Below are positions 50,321-62,155 of a stretch of 64,000 nucleotides of DNA, piece by piece. Origin of the DNA: Pythium myriotylum (taxonomy: Eukaryota > Oomycota > Peronosporomycetes > Pythiales > Pythiaceae). Made by a program: the position numbers and the translations under genes. Positions within the stretch are counted from its first letter, which is position 1. Every line of letters starts with the position of its first letter. Location: positions 2,914,001 to 2,978,000 of the forward strand of contig JALJCQ010000015.1 of the NCBI GenBank assembly GCA_023091665.1. Direction: 5' to 3'. Under the pieces are notes generated by a model. It ran no database searches, was not told the origin of the DNA, and was given only the letters and a program-made list of their open reading frames with translations.

Positions 50321-52543
50321 ATGGCGCAAGCGTTGAGAGCAACAAACGCATCGACGAGACCAAGGCGCATGGTCAGGACGGCGCCGGGCGATACAGCAAG
50401 GTTCACTTCGCAAACAGAAGAAGCCTCTATCGCAGACCCGCGAGGTCGCCCGCAGGCGCACTACGTTGAAGTCTCTCCATTCGCGTTTACGATATTGTGG
50501 CTGGTTGCGATCGTTCTCCATGGCGTGTGTGGCGTTTACTTTGTCGGGTCGGCGTTGTTTTATCGGAAGACGACGCCTGATAGCTATCTGGCGCAGATGC
50601 TCCACCACAACAAAATTGGCATGGACGCGCGATTCTTCCCCATCTTCGCGATCGTCCACGGCGTGCTTGCTGCCATGCATTGCCTGCTCATTGTGAGAAT
50701 GGGGTACTTGTCTATTCGATATGGACAGTTGAGCTTCCACAACACGAATCAGGCTAGTTCGTATGCACGACCGTCAAGCAACGTCAGGTGGGTCAAACTG
50801 CTGCGAGCCGCTGTCGATTTCCTCTTTGGGCGAAGAGGAGTCTTTGGTGTCGAAGGCTCGTACTTTGACGCGCAACTGTTGGTGATTGAAGTCGTCGAAA
50901 TCGCACTGCAGTCGGTCCAGGCCTACCGAATGAGTCTCCACGTACCACGTGTGTGGCTCAACAGCCTCTTGATCGGTCTTCTGGTCACAAGCTGCATCAT
51001 TACGCCAGCGGTGCACATGGTCTTTCAACACAGATCGCTTGCAAGACGTGCGCTATCACTCGCGTGCGATACGTTGCTGGATCTCGTGTCCTCCGTGGTT
51101 GTTCCTACCAGCCTCGCACTCGTCTACTTGCGGCAGTACGATCCGGTCAATGGGTTCGGCATGATTCTCTGGAGCGATGACATTTGGCTGATGAATGCGT
51201 TAAACGAGTTCCAGCTGATTCTCGTGTCGTCTTGGGGAGATTTTTTCTCGCGCATCATCGTTGCTCTCGGATTTATCGCCAGCTTCGAGAGTGTCAAGTC
51301 GCTTGTGCGAATCAGGCCTAAATCACGGCGAACAGCTGACCGAAAGTCAGCGGCCAACTTACCTATCGCCACGTCAGCGGACCCAACGTCGTCTACAACC
51401 AGATCAGGAACTACCATTCGCTGGCTTCAGCACACTGTCTGTGGCCAAAGGCTCCAGCGCATTCTGCATTGTGCGCTCGCAATCTGGGGTCTCACTATCC
51501 TCTCAATACACATCTACGCAGCGTCACTCCCAAACGCCCCCATGTGTTTGATGCAAGTCCGCCCGTGGTTTGGCACCAAGCCCACGTGTGCGTTCATGCA
51601 CCTCGACTGCTTCCAACAGTCAATTGCCAAACACACGGACCCCGACGTGACCAAAATGTACGAGATATCCGACGAGACCCGGGTCGTTCGGTTCATGATC
51701 CGCCACTGTTCAAACATGGTGATACCTTCACAAATTCACAGACTCCGATCCATGACCCACATCAAGATCTACAACACGACGATCGTGACATGGTCCACAG
51801 AAGCGGCGCTCACGACCAGTCATCACCCCGTCCTGAGGGGACTCTCATTCGTTCGTGTGAACTTTTCCAATGCGCTGTTTCCGGACGGCCTCTACCAACC
51901 AGATTTCCCGAAGACTATCAGTGCCATTTTCCTCTGCGTAACAAACCTGCGAGCGCTGCCAGTTGACCTCGGCGGTAAATGGCCCAAGTTCGCCTTCGTC
52001 ACACTCGAAGAATCCCAATTTGATCACTTCCCTCGGACGTTCTTCGATCTCCACCCAGTCCAGGTGTCGTTTGGGAGAAATTCGTTCAAGACGTTTCCTT
52101 TCGAAGCACTCGCAACAGAAGGTCTTATGTTCCTCAACTTGGGTGGAAACCGAGCAATTTCCTCGCTTTTCGACCCGACCGGCAACACCACAGTCGCACC
52201 GTCTCTATCGTACGTCAACGTCATCGACACCAATATCTCGTCGCTTCCGCGGTGGATGGACAGTATCATCAACAAGATTATCGGCATTCTAGCGACGGGA
52301 TCGCCGATCTACTATCCGAATCTTGCTGCGAGCGGGACGCCTTTCTGCTCCAACTTGGCCCTTGTCATCAATGGCTCGCTGGATCGGTTCCCAGAGACAC
52401 CCGGAGTCTCATCCACAGAACTCTCGATGGTCATGAGCATGTCACACAAAGATGCAACAACCCTTGCAGCCATGAATCTTTGCGGTCTGAGAGACCCCTC
52501 TACTATCCGCTCTCCTGGGAGGACGAGCGCAACGGGATTTTGA
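50321..52543 (+). CDS. Multipass membrane protein with C-terminal LRR ectodomain, member 2
   Basis: Encodes 740 residues from the ATG at 50321. An alternative in-frame ATG at 50270 lacks similarity to the paralogues. Membrane segments lie in about the first 400 residues. The family blocks GVFGVEGSYFD, LQSVQAYRMSLHVPRVWLN, ARRALSLACDTLLD and SWGDFFSRIIVALG are intact. The ectodomain has MQVRPWFGTKPTCAF, a set of irregular LRRs (LRALPVDLGGKWPKF, VSFGRNSFKTFPF, LNLGGNRAIS) and SGTPFCSNLAL near the end. Divergent from RAB3GAP1, convergent with the lectin gene. Function unknown; inferred surface sensor or transporter-associated protein. Confidence 0.8.
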   Translation: MAQALRATNASTRPRRMVRTAPGDTARFTSQTEEASIADPRGRPQAHYVEVSPFAFTILWLVAIVLHGVCGVYFVGSALFYRKTTPDSYLAQMLHHNKIGMDARFFPIFAIVHGVLAAMHCLLIVRMGYLSIRYGQLSFHNTNQASSYARPSSNVRWVKLLRAAVDFLFGRRGVFGVEGSYFDAQLLVIEVVEIALQSVQAYRMSLHVPRVWLNSLLIGLLVTSCIITPAVHMVFQHRSLARRALSLACDTLLDLVSSVVVPTSLALVYLRQYDPVNGFGMILWSDDIWLMNALNEFQLILVSSWGDFFSRIIVALGFIASFESVKSLVRIRPKSRRTADRKSAANLPIATSADPTSSTTRSGTTIRWLQHTVCGQRLQRILHCALAIWGLTILSIHIYAASLPNAPMCLMQVRPWFGTKPTCAFMHLDCFQQSIAKHTDPDVTKMYEISDETRVVRFMIRHCSNMVIPSQIHRLRSMTHIKIYNTTIVTWSTEAALTTSHHPVLRGLSFVRVNFSNALFPDGLYQPDFPKTISAIFLCVTNLRALPVDLGGKWPKFAFVTLEESQFDHFPRTFFDLHPVQVSFGRNSFKTFPFEALATEGLMFLNLGGNRAISSLFDPTGNTTVAPSLSYVNVIDTNISSLPRWMDSIINKIIGILATGSPIYYPNLAASGTPFCSNLALVINGSLDRFPETPGVSSTELSMVMSMSHKDATTLAAMNLCGLRDPSTIRSPGRTSATGF

Positions 52544-52662
52544 CCACCAAATAAGATATACCGTAAAATTTGTGTAGCTATATATCGATAGAGAGGTCAT
52601 TTCTCCTGGTACCCTGTCTACCTCGATATGGGTCCGCAACTCAAGGAAGTGCTCGCTCACAC

Positions 52663-55600
52663 TCACACACGCTGACAAGAGTATCCGTTGAGCGCACCTG
52701 TCGAGCCCGCCGGACACTTGGCGCACGCCGTCTTCAGCCAGTACGAGTCTGCAGGGCAGCAAGTCGAAGCCATGGGCGAAATCTGCGACGACGTCGTCGG
52801 GGCTGTGACGCGGATCACCTTCAGTTGTACGACCACGTTCAAGTCGACAGCGTCAGTCGTGTTGGACGGCAACGCGAGCTTGAAGTCGGCGCCAGGCTGA
52901 TTCACGAGATCTTTTGGGGATGATATTTCCCAAGAAGAGAAAATACTTGGAAGCAAGTCGGTGCGCGGCGGACTGCCGTCTTCGATCACGCACATGGTCG
53001 AGCTACCGTCCTCGCTGATGCACTTGGCCGACTGGTGGTATGGGTTCGTGATCTCATTCGAGCAGAACGGCTCGTATAGCGAGCTCTCGAACCGTAGATT
53101 CATCGGCGGTAGTGTGTAGACGATATTCGACTGGCTGTTCAGTCGTTGGCCACGGCCCACGTCAACCGATGAGACCATTGTGAACGTGTTTCCGGTCGGC
53201 GTCACATTCGCAGCAAGCGTGAACGGTAACACGATCTGCATCGACTGGATATACACTCCAGCCAAAGATGTAGCAGTGTCAGTCGAGCGAGCCCAAAGAT
53301 ACTTCTTGAGCCATGCAATATCATCAATAGGCAGCGTGAATGGCACCTTCTCACCAGCCAGTAGCTTATCCAGGTTCAAGTACGGACGTGGACGCTGCAC
53401 AGCGTTAGCTGGGTCGCTTCCGATTGGCGTCGGACGCGTCGGAAGCAAAGCCGTCATCGTGTACGACTTGAGTGTTGGTGTTGAGTACGAGCGCATCTTC
53501 TGGATATCAGTAGGCGTGTAGAACTTGGCATTTGTCACGCACATCGACGGAGGTACCCCGCCGAGCTTGTACTGGTAAAACTTGCAAAAGTCGAAGGCAG
53601 CCTTCTGGATGCGGTACTGCATGAAGAGTCGACTGAGCCCAGCGTATTGCATCGAGTAGAACGGCTTGAATGGGGCTGACGCGAGCTGGCGCAATAGGCG
53701 ACGCGACTGGGACGAAGTAATGGCATCCGCCGCCTGTGAGTTCGCCGCCGATCGAGCAGCCTGACCAAGTTGCTCCCATTGTCCGTTGAATTCGTCATAG
53801 AGCTCCTGTAATGCCGCAAACACGGGGGTGACCTGGTCCTTTGCACGTCGCATACCATACATTGCAGCGCCGGGGAAGCCGACACTTTGTCCACTGATGA
53901 GGCTGATAATAATGTCCAGATATGATGAAGTCACGTCGGCAAGCGTGGCGATATCGGTCGCCGAAACACCAAGATCAAACTGCTGGTAGAGATCGAGAAT
54001 GCTACTGACGAGTTCTTTGGTCTTGTCAGCAGTAAGTGTGCCTCCTTGAATCTGCTGAATCTTGACGACGAGCTGCGTGAGCTTGTCTTGAGCGTTAGTG
54101 AAACTAGCCACAGCATTCTTCAATTTTTGCGCAGCTGCGTTGAACTGGTTGGACTTGTACTTCAGTTCCTCAATGTCTTGAGCCACCACTTGGATTTGAG
54201 TTGTGAGTTTGGCGATCTCGGATCCGGCCTCTGCAATTGCCACCGGGTCGGCAGAACCACTCGCCCACGCGAAAATGTTAGCGCACTTGCCGGACTCCTG
54301 AGCAATCTTTGCACCTTGGATTGCAATATCGGCTGCCAACGCAAAACCTTGTCCAATACCAGCATCATTGGCATCTCGCTTCGATCGCTCGAGTGCGTCC
54401 GTTAGGGCATTCACTTGACCAAGAAGACCTTCTACGAGAGTCTGCGTGCCGCTCTGAGAGTTCTTGATCTGTGCGAGTAGCGTCGTGAGTGAGGCATCAG
54501 AGTCACTCTTGAAGTAGTTGCCGAGTGCCGTAAAACCTGACTTGACCTTCCCCACAATCTCGCTCGTGCTAGCGTCGATCTTCGCGCTCAGCTTTTCTGT
54601 ACTCGTGTTGATCACATCTGTCAGCGTGCGTGTCGACTCGTCGATCTTGTCACGAATGGCCTGGCCCTCTTGGCCAATTTTGTAGTACAGTTTATCTGTC
54701 GCGTCGTTGATCTGGTTGCGGAGCGCATTCGCGGCGTCGCCCACTGCCGTCTCCAGCTTACGAGTGCTGTCCTCGATCTGAGCCTGCAGTTTGCGACCTT
54801 CCTCGCCCATTTTATCGTACAGAAGCTTGGTGCTCGCATCAATGTCACTGCGGATCGATGCACTCTCGGACTGCACGGTCGCCTGGATCTTCCCACTTTC
54901 CTCCACGATCTTGGCGCCGATCTGGTTCGCGGCGTCCTGGATCGTCGTGATGATCTCAAACTGCTTGTTCTCACCGTCGATCACATCAAGTTGCTTGCGC
55001 ACATCGACTTCCACGAGATCCACGAGGGAAACTGCCGACGGACGCGATCGAGCCTTTTCGAACGCCACGACCTGCAACAGTCCGATGTAAAAGTCTTGCA
55101 GCTTACAGATCGAGAAGTCGGGGTTGTTGGGGTTGTTGCAAACATGGGGCAGCACCGTTCGTCCGAGCACACCAATGTCACTGACAGTGGCATTGTTCGC
55201 TGGGTCCAAGTATGCTGACATCCCATCGACATCTCGATTAGCCACAAGGGTGTTGATTGTGCTGTAGTGTGCCGGTGTGATCTGGTCCAGCAAGAACGTG
55301 TAGAACGGCAGTAGCGGCGCCATAGCGTTCGTGTACTGCTCTAGCACCGTGTAACTCAGCAAGTACGACCCGGGTCGAGCAGTGGTCTTTAGCGTGGTGT
55401 TGCTCAGCACTTGCTGCTGCACCGAGTCAAAGACGAGTCGCTTAGCCATTGGCGTCCAGATCGTGTCGTTCAGCGCGAGCTTGGACGTGTACGTCGAGGC
55501 AAACGTGGCCGCGAGCGCGGAGACGCCGGTAGTCCAATCGCCGTACTGTGCGTCCAACGTGCGCTGGAGAACAGCTCGGGCAGAGGTGAGGGTGTAAAAC

Positions 55601-58040
55601 TTAACCAAATCACACATAGCGAAAAGCGACCCGAATGGCGCGCAGATCGGCACCAAGGCGTCGTTCACGAGCGAAGCCATGTCACTCGTGCGGCCATCCA
55701 TGTATGCCTCCAGAGACGAGGCAGGGTTGTTGAAAACGATGCGCGCGATGACCTTGCGTCGGGCGATATTGAGCTGGTCGCTGACACGACTAAATAGAGT
55801 CTTCCACGACGCTGACTGGATCTCACTGGTGGTAAAGTAGGGCCACACTGACAGCACAAGAACGATATCCGGAAACGTCATCGTTCGCTCCATCACCGAC
55901 AAAGCGTACGTGGTTGTCGGTGGTAGCTGGAACAGTAACGCTTGGGCGAAAGCAGTCCACAATGCCGTGTTCACTGGGCTACCGGTCGCGAATCCCTTGT
56001 GGAATGTGTCCATGAAAGCTGCAGCCTTGTCCTTCACAGCAGGCGTGATGTATTGTGGGGTGCTAGATGTTGTTGCTGTTGTTGCAGCCCCCGCGATAGC
56101 GCCGACAAGCGCGGTCTTAGCCTGAGACAGGCCACTCATGAACGCGATACCGCACACTGACAAGGATGACTTCAGCTTGCAAACTGACTGGGTGTCTTGC
56201 ACGAAGCCTTTGATATCGTCAGAGTCGATCATGGTCAACAGTCCCTGAAGATCGTTGTTTGTGATGTGCGACTGGAACTCATCGTTGATTGCCTTCGCGA
56301 CGCTGTCGCTTGCTAGTTTAAGCGAGGTAGAGTCTGCCGACAGCGCTCCCGAGCCAAGCAGCAGAAGATTGCCAACGCGCATGTAGCTCACAGTTCCAAT
56401 CAAGCGATTGTTGGTTGTCTTGTCGATGTTCAGGTAGGTGTCGATCTTGGGCTTCCAGTCTGCAGGCTTCTGCTGAACTTGGCACATCAACTCGGCCAAC
56501 TCGACTAGTACCTGAGAGCCACTCGACGTCCCCAATAACTTCGCCACAATATCACTCTCGACCGTGGGACCGTAGCCGAGTGCAGAACCAAGCGCAAGCG
56601 ACAGAGTCTCGAGGACGACACTGCTATAGTAGTTGTAAGCTTCCTTCTCGCTTAGCGCAGTCGGCACAAGGTACTTAAAGTCACTCTTGGCGTACGCAAG
56701 CGTGTCACGAAGGAAAGGCACCGCGTTCGCTCCCTTGTTCTCGGCGTTGTTGCGAGCTGAACAATAGACGGATTGTTGGTTGGCAGTCGTTGGCGGAACA
56801 ATCCCATCAAGCTCAGGCATCAAGAAATACTGGTTGTCCTTGCGAGTTGCGACCGTGCATGGCTGCATCTCGAACTTGATATCAGTCCACCACGACACAT
56901 TAGCCGTGTTGAAGCTCAAGCACTTGCCGTTGCCGCTTGCGTGAGCGTTTGTGAAGATTCCGTTCGTCGCATCGTAGTTCCCTGTTGGTTAGTCTGACCA
57001 TTGCAGTCCCATAAGAGTACGCGGTTGGCTTCAGTGAGCGACATGTCAAGACACTTGTTGCCAGGGAGCTTGAGATTGCCTGAGCTGGTGTACTCCCACC
57101 AGAAGTCCTCTCTGCCAGCCACACAAATGTCCAGGAACGCATTCTTGGTTGAGCGGTCCACGTTCATGCAGTTTGTACCAACGTACACCCAAGGACCTTG
57201 CACGACAGTACGTCTAAGATTGCGGGAGCGAGCACCGATGATCCTGGGAGTATCAAACAAAATCGTCGATGTGAAGCTCGTGCAGCTTGCAAGCGTCACT
57301 GGTGAGGTTGAGAAGTCCAGACACAAAGTCGGCTTCTTCGTGGCAACAACACGCTGGCTGTTGGCGGAGATTGTCCACTTCTGCTTGTCGGCTCCAGTGC
57401 ATTTGGTAAGGATGACGTTCTTCCACCCAGCGTCGTCGTACTCGAGACACATGTCGCTAGCCTTGTTCACGCGAAGCTCGGATGCGAACGTGTATGTCCA
57501 AAGCTGGTTCACACCGCCGTGGCAGTTGAATGGTACAACCGACGAACCCGTCCAGTCGAGGCAGCGGTTCGGACCAAACGAGTAAACCACTTCATACACC
57601 TGACCTTTGATCACCGAAGATCGAAAAACTTGAGCTGGAGTGCTGGGGTTGCAAGTCTGCAAAGTCGCCGCGTCGATTCGTCCTGCACCAGCTTGGAGGC
57701 ACTTGCCAAACTTGTCGTATCCCACGGGCATGATAGTACCATCATAGCGAGTACGCCACTGCTGCTCGCCCGCACCCGTACAGGATGCGGCCTTGACAGA
57801 GTCATCGCTGTAGTACTGGAGACACTGGCCATTGACCTTGATCGTCGCGCTGTCGGGCGTCTCAAAGAGCTGGTCGGTACCGCCGTTGCACCAGTAGTTG
57901 CGAACCACTGAGTTATCCGTGTTGACAGCGAGACAGTTCTCTCCCGTAACACGCGCGCCGGATTGAACCAAGTCGCCAGCGTTTGAAGCTTGGGGCAGCA
58001 GCACAGCTGTGACAGCCGCCAATGCTTGATGTAGCTTCAT
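52663..58040 (-). pseudogene. Giant secreted ricin-B-lectin/coiled-coil protein, one 1-nt frameshift
   Basis: The ATG at 58038-58040 opens a signal peptide and a ricin-B (beta-trefoil) lectin region with QxW-type motifs (EQQW, NQLW, KQKW) to about residue 370. Near 56983 one base is missing: the next expected QQW reads QQG and the frame ends at 56916. The other frame continues the lectin (GNGKCLSF) and then about 1400 residues without a stop to 52663. That part holds helical domains, a long coiled coil with near-repeats (EEGRKLQAQIEDSTRKL, QEGQAIRDKIDESTRTL) and a Cys-rich end (CAKCPAGSTG). The gene length is 3n-1, as expected for one lost base. An extracellular glycan-binding role is inferred; the remainder is unknown. 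The break may be a sequencing error. Confidence 0.65.
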
Positions 58041-59089
58041 TCTTCTGCCGATGCTTGTTTGTGCTGGAATGAGTTTCGAGTAGTAAGCAGCAGAAGCCGA
58101 AGTGAGACTCATTCGAAAGCTTGAGCAAGCTTGGGTTCACCCCTTGGTGACCAGACTGCTGTTCACATACTCCTTCCGGGAGAGGTGCGTGTACTGGAAA
58201 TCCCCGTTCTCGGAAGGCATGACTATCTTCTTGTCTGTGTAGACTGGGTGTGGCACTACAGAATCCCATGTTGAGTCTTTCTGCCACCAGTCATTTTAAG
58301 CCAGAGCTCCGATGATGCCACTGTTTGCTCCCAATTCAATCTGTTCGTTCCGAAGAAATGGTCCAACTGTTGAAGGAGTTGCAGTGGAATCAGTTTTCTC
58401 CCGCAATAGTGGATGCGGTGTGTCTGTTCCACGCGAAGAACCGAGTTGCGAACCAGTTAAAGTACACCGCAATGACGAAGTCCCGATGTTCCGAGCATAC
58501 AAAATCTCGAGATTGTTTACGCCTCGCTTGGCATGTTTGGGACCATGCACTTGTCCTTGACATGACATCCTGCAGCAGTTATCAGCAGTACACTGTATGT
58601 ACAAGCGATCAATCAGTGGATCGAGCAAAATGCGAAAACTCATACAGTGGTACACAACCTTTTCCGTGTGATGAGCATCGTGCTTGGGTTGAAAAGATGG
58701 GCAAGGACGTTGGGTTCAGAACGAGCGGTGGGCTGGACATCATCCAGTCCATTGGTCAATGCATCGTCTCAAAAAGAGTCCAAGAACGAGGCGAACATGC
58801 CCTCATCCAAAACACGTGCCCTGCCAGCCCCAAGTGATACGTCCACTGCAACTGGTCCGGAAATACAGATTTGACAACCTCATCCAAATCATTCATGGCG
58901 CTGGCGTTTGCGGTGAATCTTCATCGAGTTTGCTGACAGAGAACGGTAGTCCTGGTTCGATAAAGCTTGACAGCTTGGCGTGGTTGCTTTTTTGAGCATT
59001 CGGAGTGGAAAGTAGAAAGGGTTTCCGTTTGGGTTCGGCCCCTGCATCGAAGAATCTTTGGGATGGACTTCCTCGTCAGAAAGACATCA
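58041..59089. other. Intergenic, nothing recognised
   Basis: About 1 kb between two minus-strand genes. TCATTCC occurs on the minus strand at 58066-58072, a possible initiator for the lectin gene without a clear FPR. A 170-codon frame at 58325-58837 has no recognisable content. Confidence 0.4.
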
Positions 59090-61312
59090 TTACGCATCAG
59101 GAAGTCCACTCGTCACATCTTCAATGACGAGAGGATAGAACAGCTCGCCAAATGGAGCACACAGCGACAACGTCTTCAGAAGTGTGGCGTTCAACGACGT
59201 CAGATTCATCGCAAATGATACCTCTGCCGCTGGAAATACATGTGCTGGATATGCTGGCAGCTTTCCACTCAGCATCAAGGCTGTGTTGCGACAAAACGGT
59301 GTGCCGCTTACAAAAAGAGGGGGTAACCCGATCGGTCCAGTGCGCAGCCTACTGTGCAGCAACGGATCTAGCCATCTTGGGAGAACCGATACATTTGTTC
59401 CAACGAGAAACAAGTGCTGGATCGACCCAGCATCTGCCGGGTCCCAAAAAGAATCGCTATCGTTTGCGGGTGGAGGGATGAGGCTCGAGATGGGATTCCC
59501 ACCCAAATTAAGGTACTTCAATCCTTGCACTTGCAAAAGTTCAAACGGAAATCTCGTGAAACGATTGCACGAGAATGACAGCTGTGAAGGTTGCAAGCGA
59601 CTCACAACGGTCGGAAGAACATGAAAATTGGAGTTCTCGAAGAGAAAGAAACCATGCATCGGCCACTTCTTGTCAAGGTCATCGGGAAGAGTGTACAAAT
59701 TGGTGACGCAAAAGTGTATGGAGAGGGCTGTTTTGGGAAAGTCGTTGCTCGTGAGTCCATCGGGAAGTTCACCATTGTTAGCAAACTGCACCCGGACGAA
59801 CATGAGCGCAATAAGTAGAGGATTCCGAGCGTGAGTTATGGCTACTTCGCTTGGCCAATTAGCAATGCTTGAGTTATACACTTTGAACGCCTTAATCCCT
59901 CGCATTCGTGGGATCGTGCCTGTATGCATAGAATATTGAGGGCAATGACGAATTACAACACGAACCACACCATCTTCATCTGGTAGGAGCCATTGGTCAA
60001 GTCGCTCTTGGGTAGTTCTCTGGTGCAAATCATCATCGTAGCAGTTCACGAGCAGCAGCGCGCAGGTTGGTTTAGATCTCAGCCACGGCCGAATCTGCAT
60101 AGCACACGACGGGAGTCGAACAACCATGACAGCTTGGATGTGAAAAGTAACAACAACCAAACCCCAAGAGCACAATAGCAAATGGAAGGCAGCATGCAGC
60201 CGCTTACGCCACGGAGCATTTTGGAGCCAAGAGCGCATCTCACCTGATGCGGAGATAATGCTAAGGGAAGGAATGCGTCTCTCAGAACCGGAACTGACAT
60301 CAGATGTTTGACGATTCTGTTGGCGGGCTCGTATCAGCGCTTTTGCATTCTCCAAACTGGCGATCAATCCGAACGCAACAATCGTTCGGCTTGCGAGGTC
60401 TGCGAAGGATGTCACGAGGATGAGGTTGAACTCGTTTGAAGCATTGACGAACCAGATATCGTTCAGCAACAAGTTGGCCCCAAACCCTCGAAGCACAGGG
60501 TCATAATCTTTGGAGTATATCACTGCAAGTATGACCGGGATGACCAATGTCGAAAATAAATCTAGAAGGGAGTCGCAAACCAGAGTCAACACACGTCGCA
60601 TCAACGCGTTTCGAGTGACGACGACGTGGATGATAGGAGTCACCAGGCAGTTTGTCACAAGGAGACCAACAAACATGTTGTTCAGCCACGTTCGAGGAAC
60701 GTACTTGCTCATCCGATATGCTTGAACGGTTAGCAATACGACCTCGACTAGCTCGAGCACGATTCGTTGCACGTCAAAGTACTCACTCTCAACACCGAAG
60801 AAGCCCGTGCGACTGAAGAGCGATCGAACAATCACACGTGCTCGGGTGAACCACGATACGTTTGCTACGTCGAGACTTGGGAGTGTGGTTCCTCTTCGTA
60901 TCGGCGGTTTGTGCTCTTGCATGGGTCCGAATGAGAGCTTTCGACGATAAATCGACCATGCAATGGTGTGGGCAATGATGAAGCAGTGGACAGCGCCGAT
61001 AATGTAGTGCACTTTGGCGACTGTCGGGAATGCACGCGGGTCTATGCCCCACTTGTAGAACCGGAGAGCGCTCCCAAGCCATGTCGTAACCGTCGTGACA
61101 GCGTACACACGACCAACGGTGAAGTAGTAACCAGCACATATACCATGGAGCAGCAGCGTTCCCACCCACGCAAGACCAAACGTCAACGGCGAAACATCGA
61201 CATACTGTCGCTCACGCCGGCTTCTGGACTTTGAAGACGTCTGCGACTTCCTATGCGGCAGCAGCACCTCCATGGAGGGGCTCGACAGGGGCAATACCTT
61301 GGTCGTCATCAT
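59090..61312 (-). CDS. Multipass membrane protein with C-terminal LRR ectodomain, member 3
   Basis: Encodes 740 residues from the first in-frame ATG (61310-61312); the next codon is also ATG. It has the family blocks GFFGVESEYFD, VQAYRMSKYVPRTWLN, MRRVLTLVCDSLLD and SFADLASRTIV. The ectodomain includes MQIRPWLRSKPTCALL, LRR-like segments (LYTLPDDLDKKWPMH, LSFSCNRFTRFPF, LNLGGNPIS) and SGTPFCRNTALML. The same length and block order as member 2 argue for a conserved architecture. Distance from members 1 and 2 by other genes indicates old duplications, consistent with their moderate identity. Function unknown. Confidence 0.8.
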   Translation of the reverse strand: MMTTKVLPLSSPSMEVLLPHRKSQTSSKSRSRRERQYVDVSPLTFGLAWVGTLLLHGICAGYYFTVGRVYAVTTVTTWLGSALRFYKWGIDPRAFPTVAKVHYIIGAVHCFIIAHTIAWSIYRRKLSFGPMQEHKPPIRRGTTLPSLDVANVSWFTRARVIVRSLFSRTGFFGVESEYFDVQRIVLELVEVVLLTVQAYRMSKYVPRTWLNNMFVGLLVTNCLVTPIIHVVVTRNALMRRVLTLVCDSLLDLFSTLVIPVILAVIYSKDYDPVLRGFGANLLLNDIWFVNASNEFNLILVTSFADLASRTIVAFGLIASLENAKALIRARQQNRQTSDVSSGSERRIPSLSIISASGEMRSWLQNAPWRKRLHAAFHLLLCSWGLVVVTFHIQAVMVVRLPSCAMQIRPWLRSKPTCALLLVNCYDDDLHQRTTQERLDQWLLPDEDGVVRVVIRHCPQYSMHTGTIPRMRGIKAFKVYNSSIANWPSEVAITHARNPLLIALMFVRVQFANNGELPDGLTSNDFPKTALSIHFCVTNLYTLPDDLDKKWPMHGFFLFENSNFHVLPTVVSRLQPSQLSFSCNRFTRFPFELLQVQGLKYLNLGGNPISSLIPPPANDSDSFWDPADAGSIQHLFLVGTNVSVLPRWLDPLLHSRLRTGPIGLPPLFVSGTPFCRNTALMLSGKLPAYPAHVFPAAEVSFAMNLTSLNATLLKTLSLCAPFGELFYPLVIEDVTSGLPDA

Positions 61313-62155
61313 CCTTCTTTCACAAGGGCACAAAATGTGCTATTGTCGAACGCACCGAGCGTCCCGCCTCCGAAAGTTGGCCCAAATTAGACTCCCCACA
61401 CGAACACCCACAACTGAGCCGTGCGCCGGATCCGAGCCGTTCAAAGATCCGTTGAAAACCCTTGGCGACTCTTTCCTACTCAGTGTTGACACGCAGGCAT
61501 TTTAATTAAAGCACACTTCAACTGCTCTATAAGGCCGTTCCCCGCCGGATTTTTTCGCGTGGGGAAACTTGCGCAGGATTTTTTAATGCGTTTCATCCGC
61601 TTCCGGCGGTAGGGGTTCCTCTCGTCGCTGCGGAACAGCGCGCCGCGAGGCGGCCGTTGCCGAGCATGATGTCCTGTGGTTTTTTGGAGAGAAATGGCAC
61701 TAGGTTCGCATCCCGAAAGGATGCGTACTTTAAATATACTATGTTTGGGTATCTTGGGGACTTGGGATCACCAAAGATAGTACCACTTCGGTTGATGGCT
61801 TTCGCAAAGTGGAAGTTTTCGGTGGACGATTGGAGACCTCCTCGCGAGATGGCTACATCAAATCGACCCGTTAAGAACTCTATCTAACGCCCAATTCAAA
61901 AATGAATTGTACCAACGGGGGCTACTATTCGAGGGTCCGCTCCCCTTCCACAGAGACAACCGTGGGAACGGAAAGATTGGCGCGAGGCGACGCTACGGAG
62001 TGCTTGGTTCCGCCGCGAATAGCGGGCTCTCTGCGACTGTGATCCGGTCTTCGAAGCGCCTTCGTGGAAGCCGAAGGCTTTTTCTTTCGATCCGTACCGG
62101 TCTCGTCGCTTCTTTCGGCCTACTCGCTCCGTAATCGCCTCGTAAAGTCAGCGCC
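61313..62155. other. Intergenic, divergent promoter region
   Basis: About 840 bp between the LRR membrane-protein gene and BRR2. An AT-rich tract lies at about 61496-61900. No repeat or initiator recognised. Confidence 0.4.

Noticed and set aside
52663..58112. Two separate genes, a lectin and a coiled-coil protein
   Set aside because: The lectin repeat continues directly across the frame change, and the downstream frame has no signal peptide or promoter of its own.
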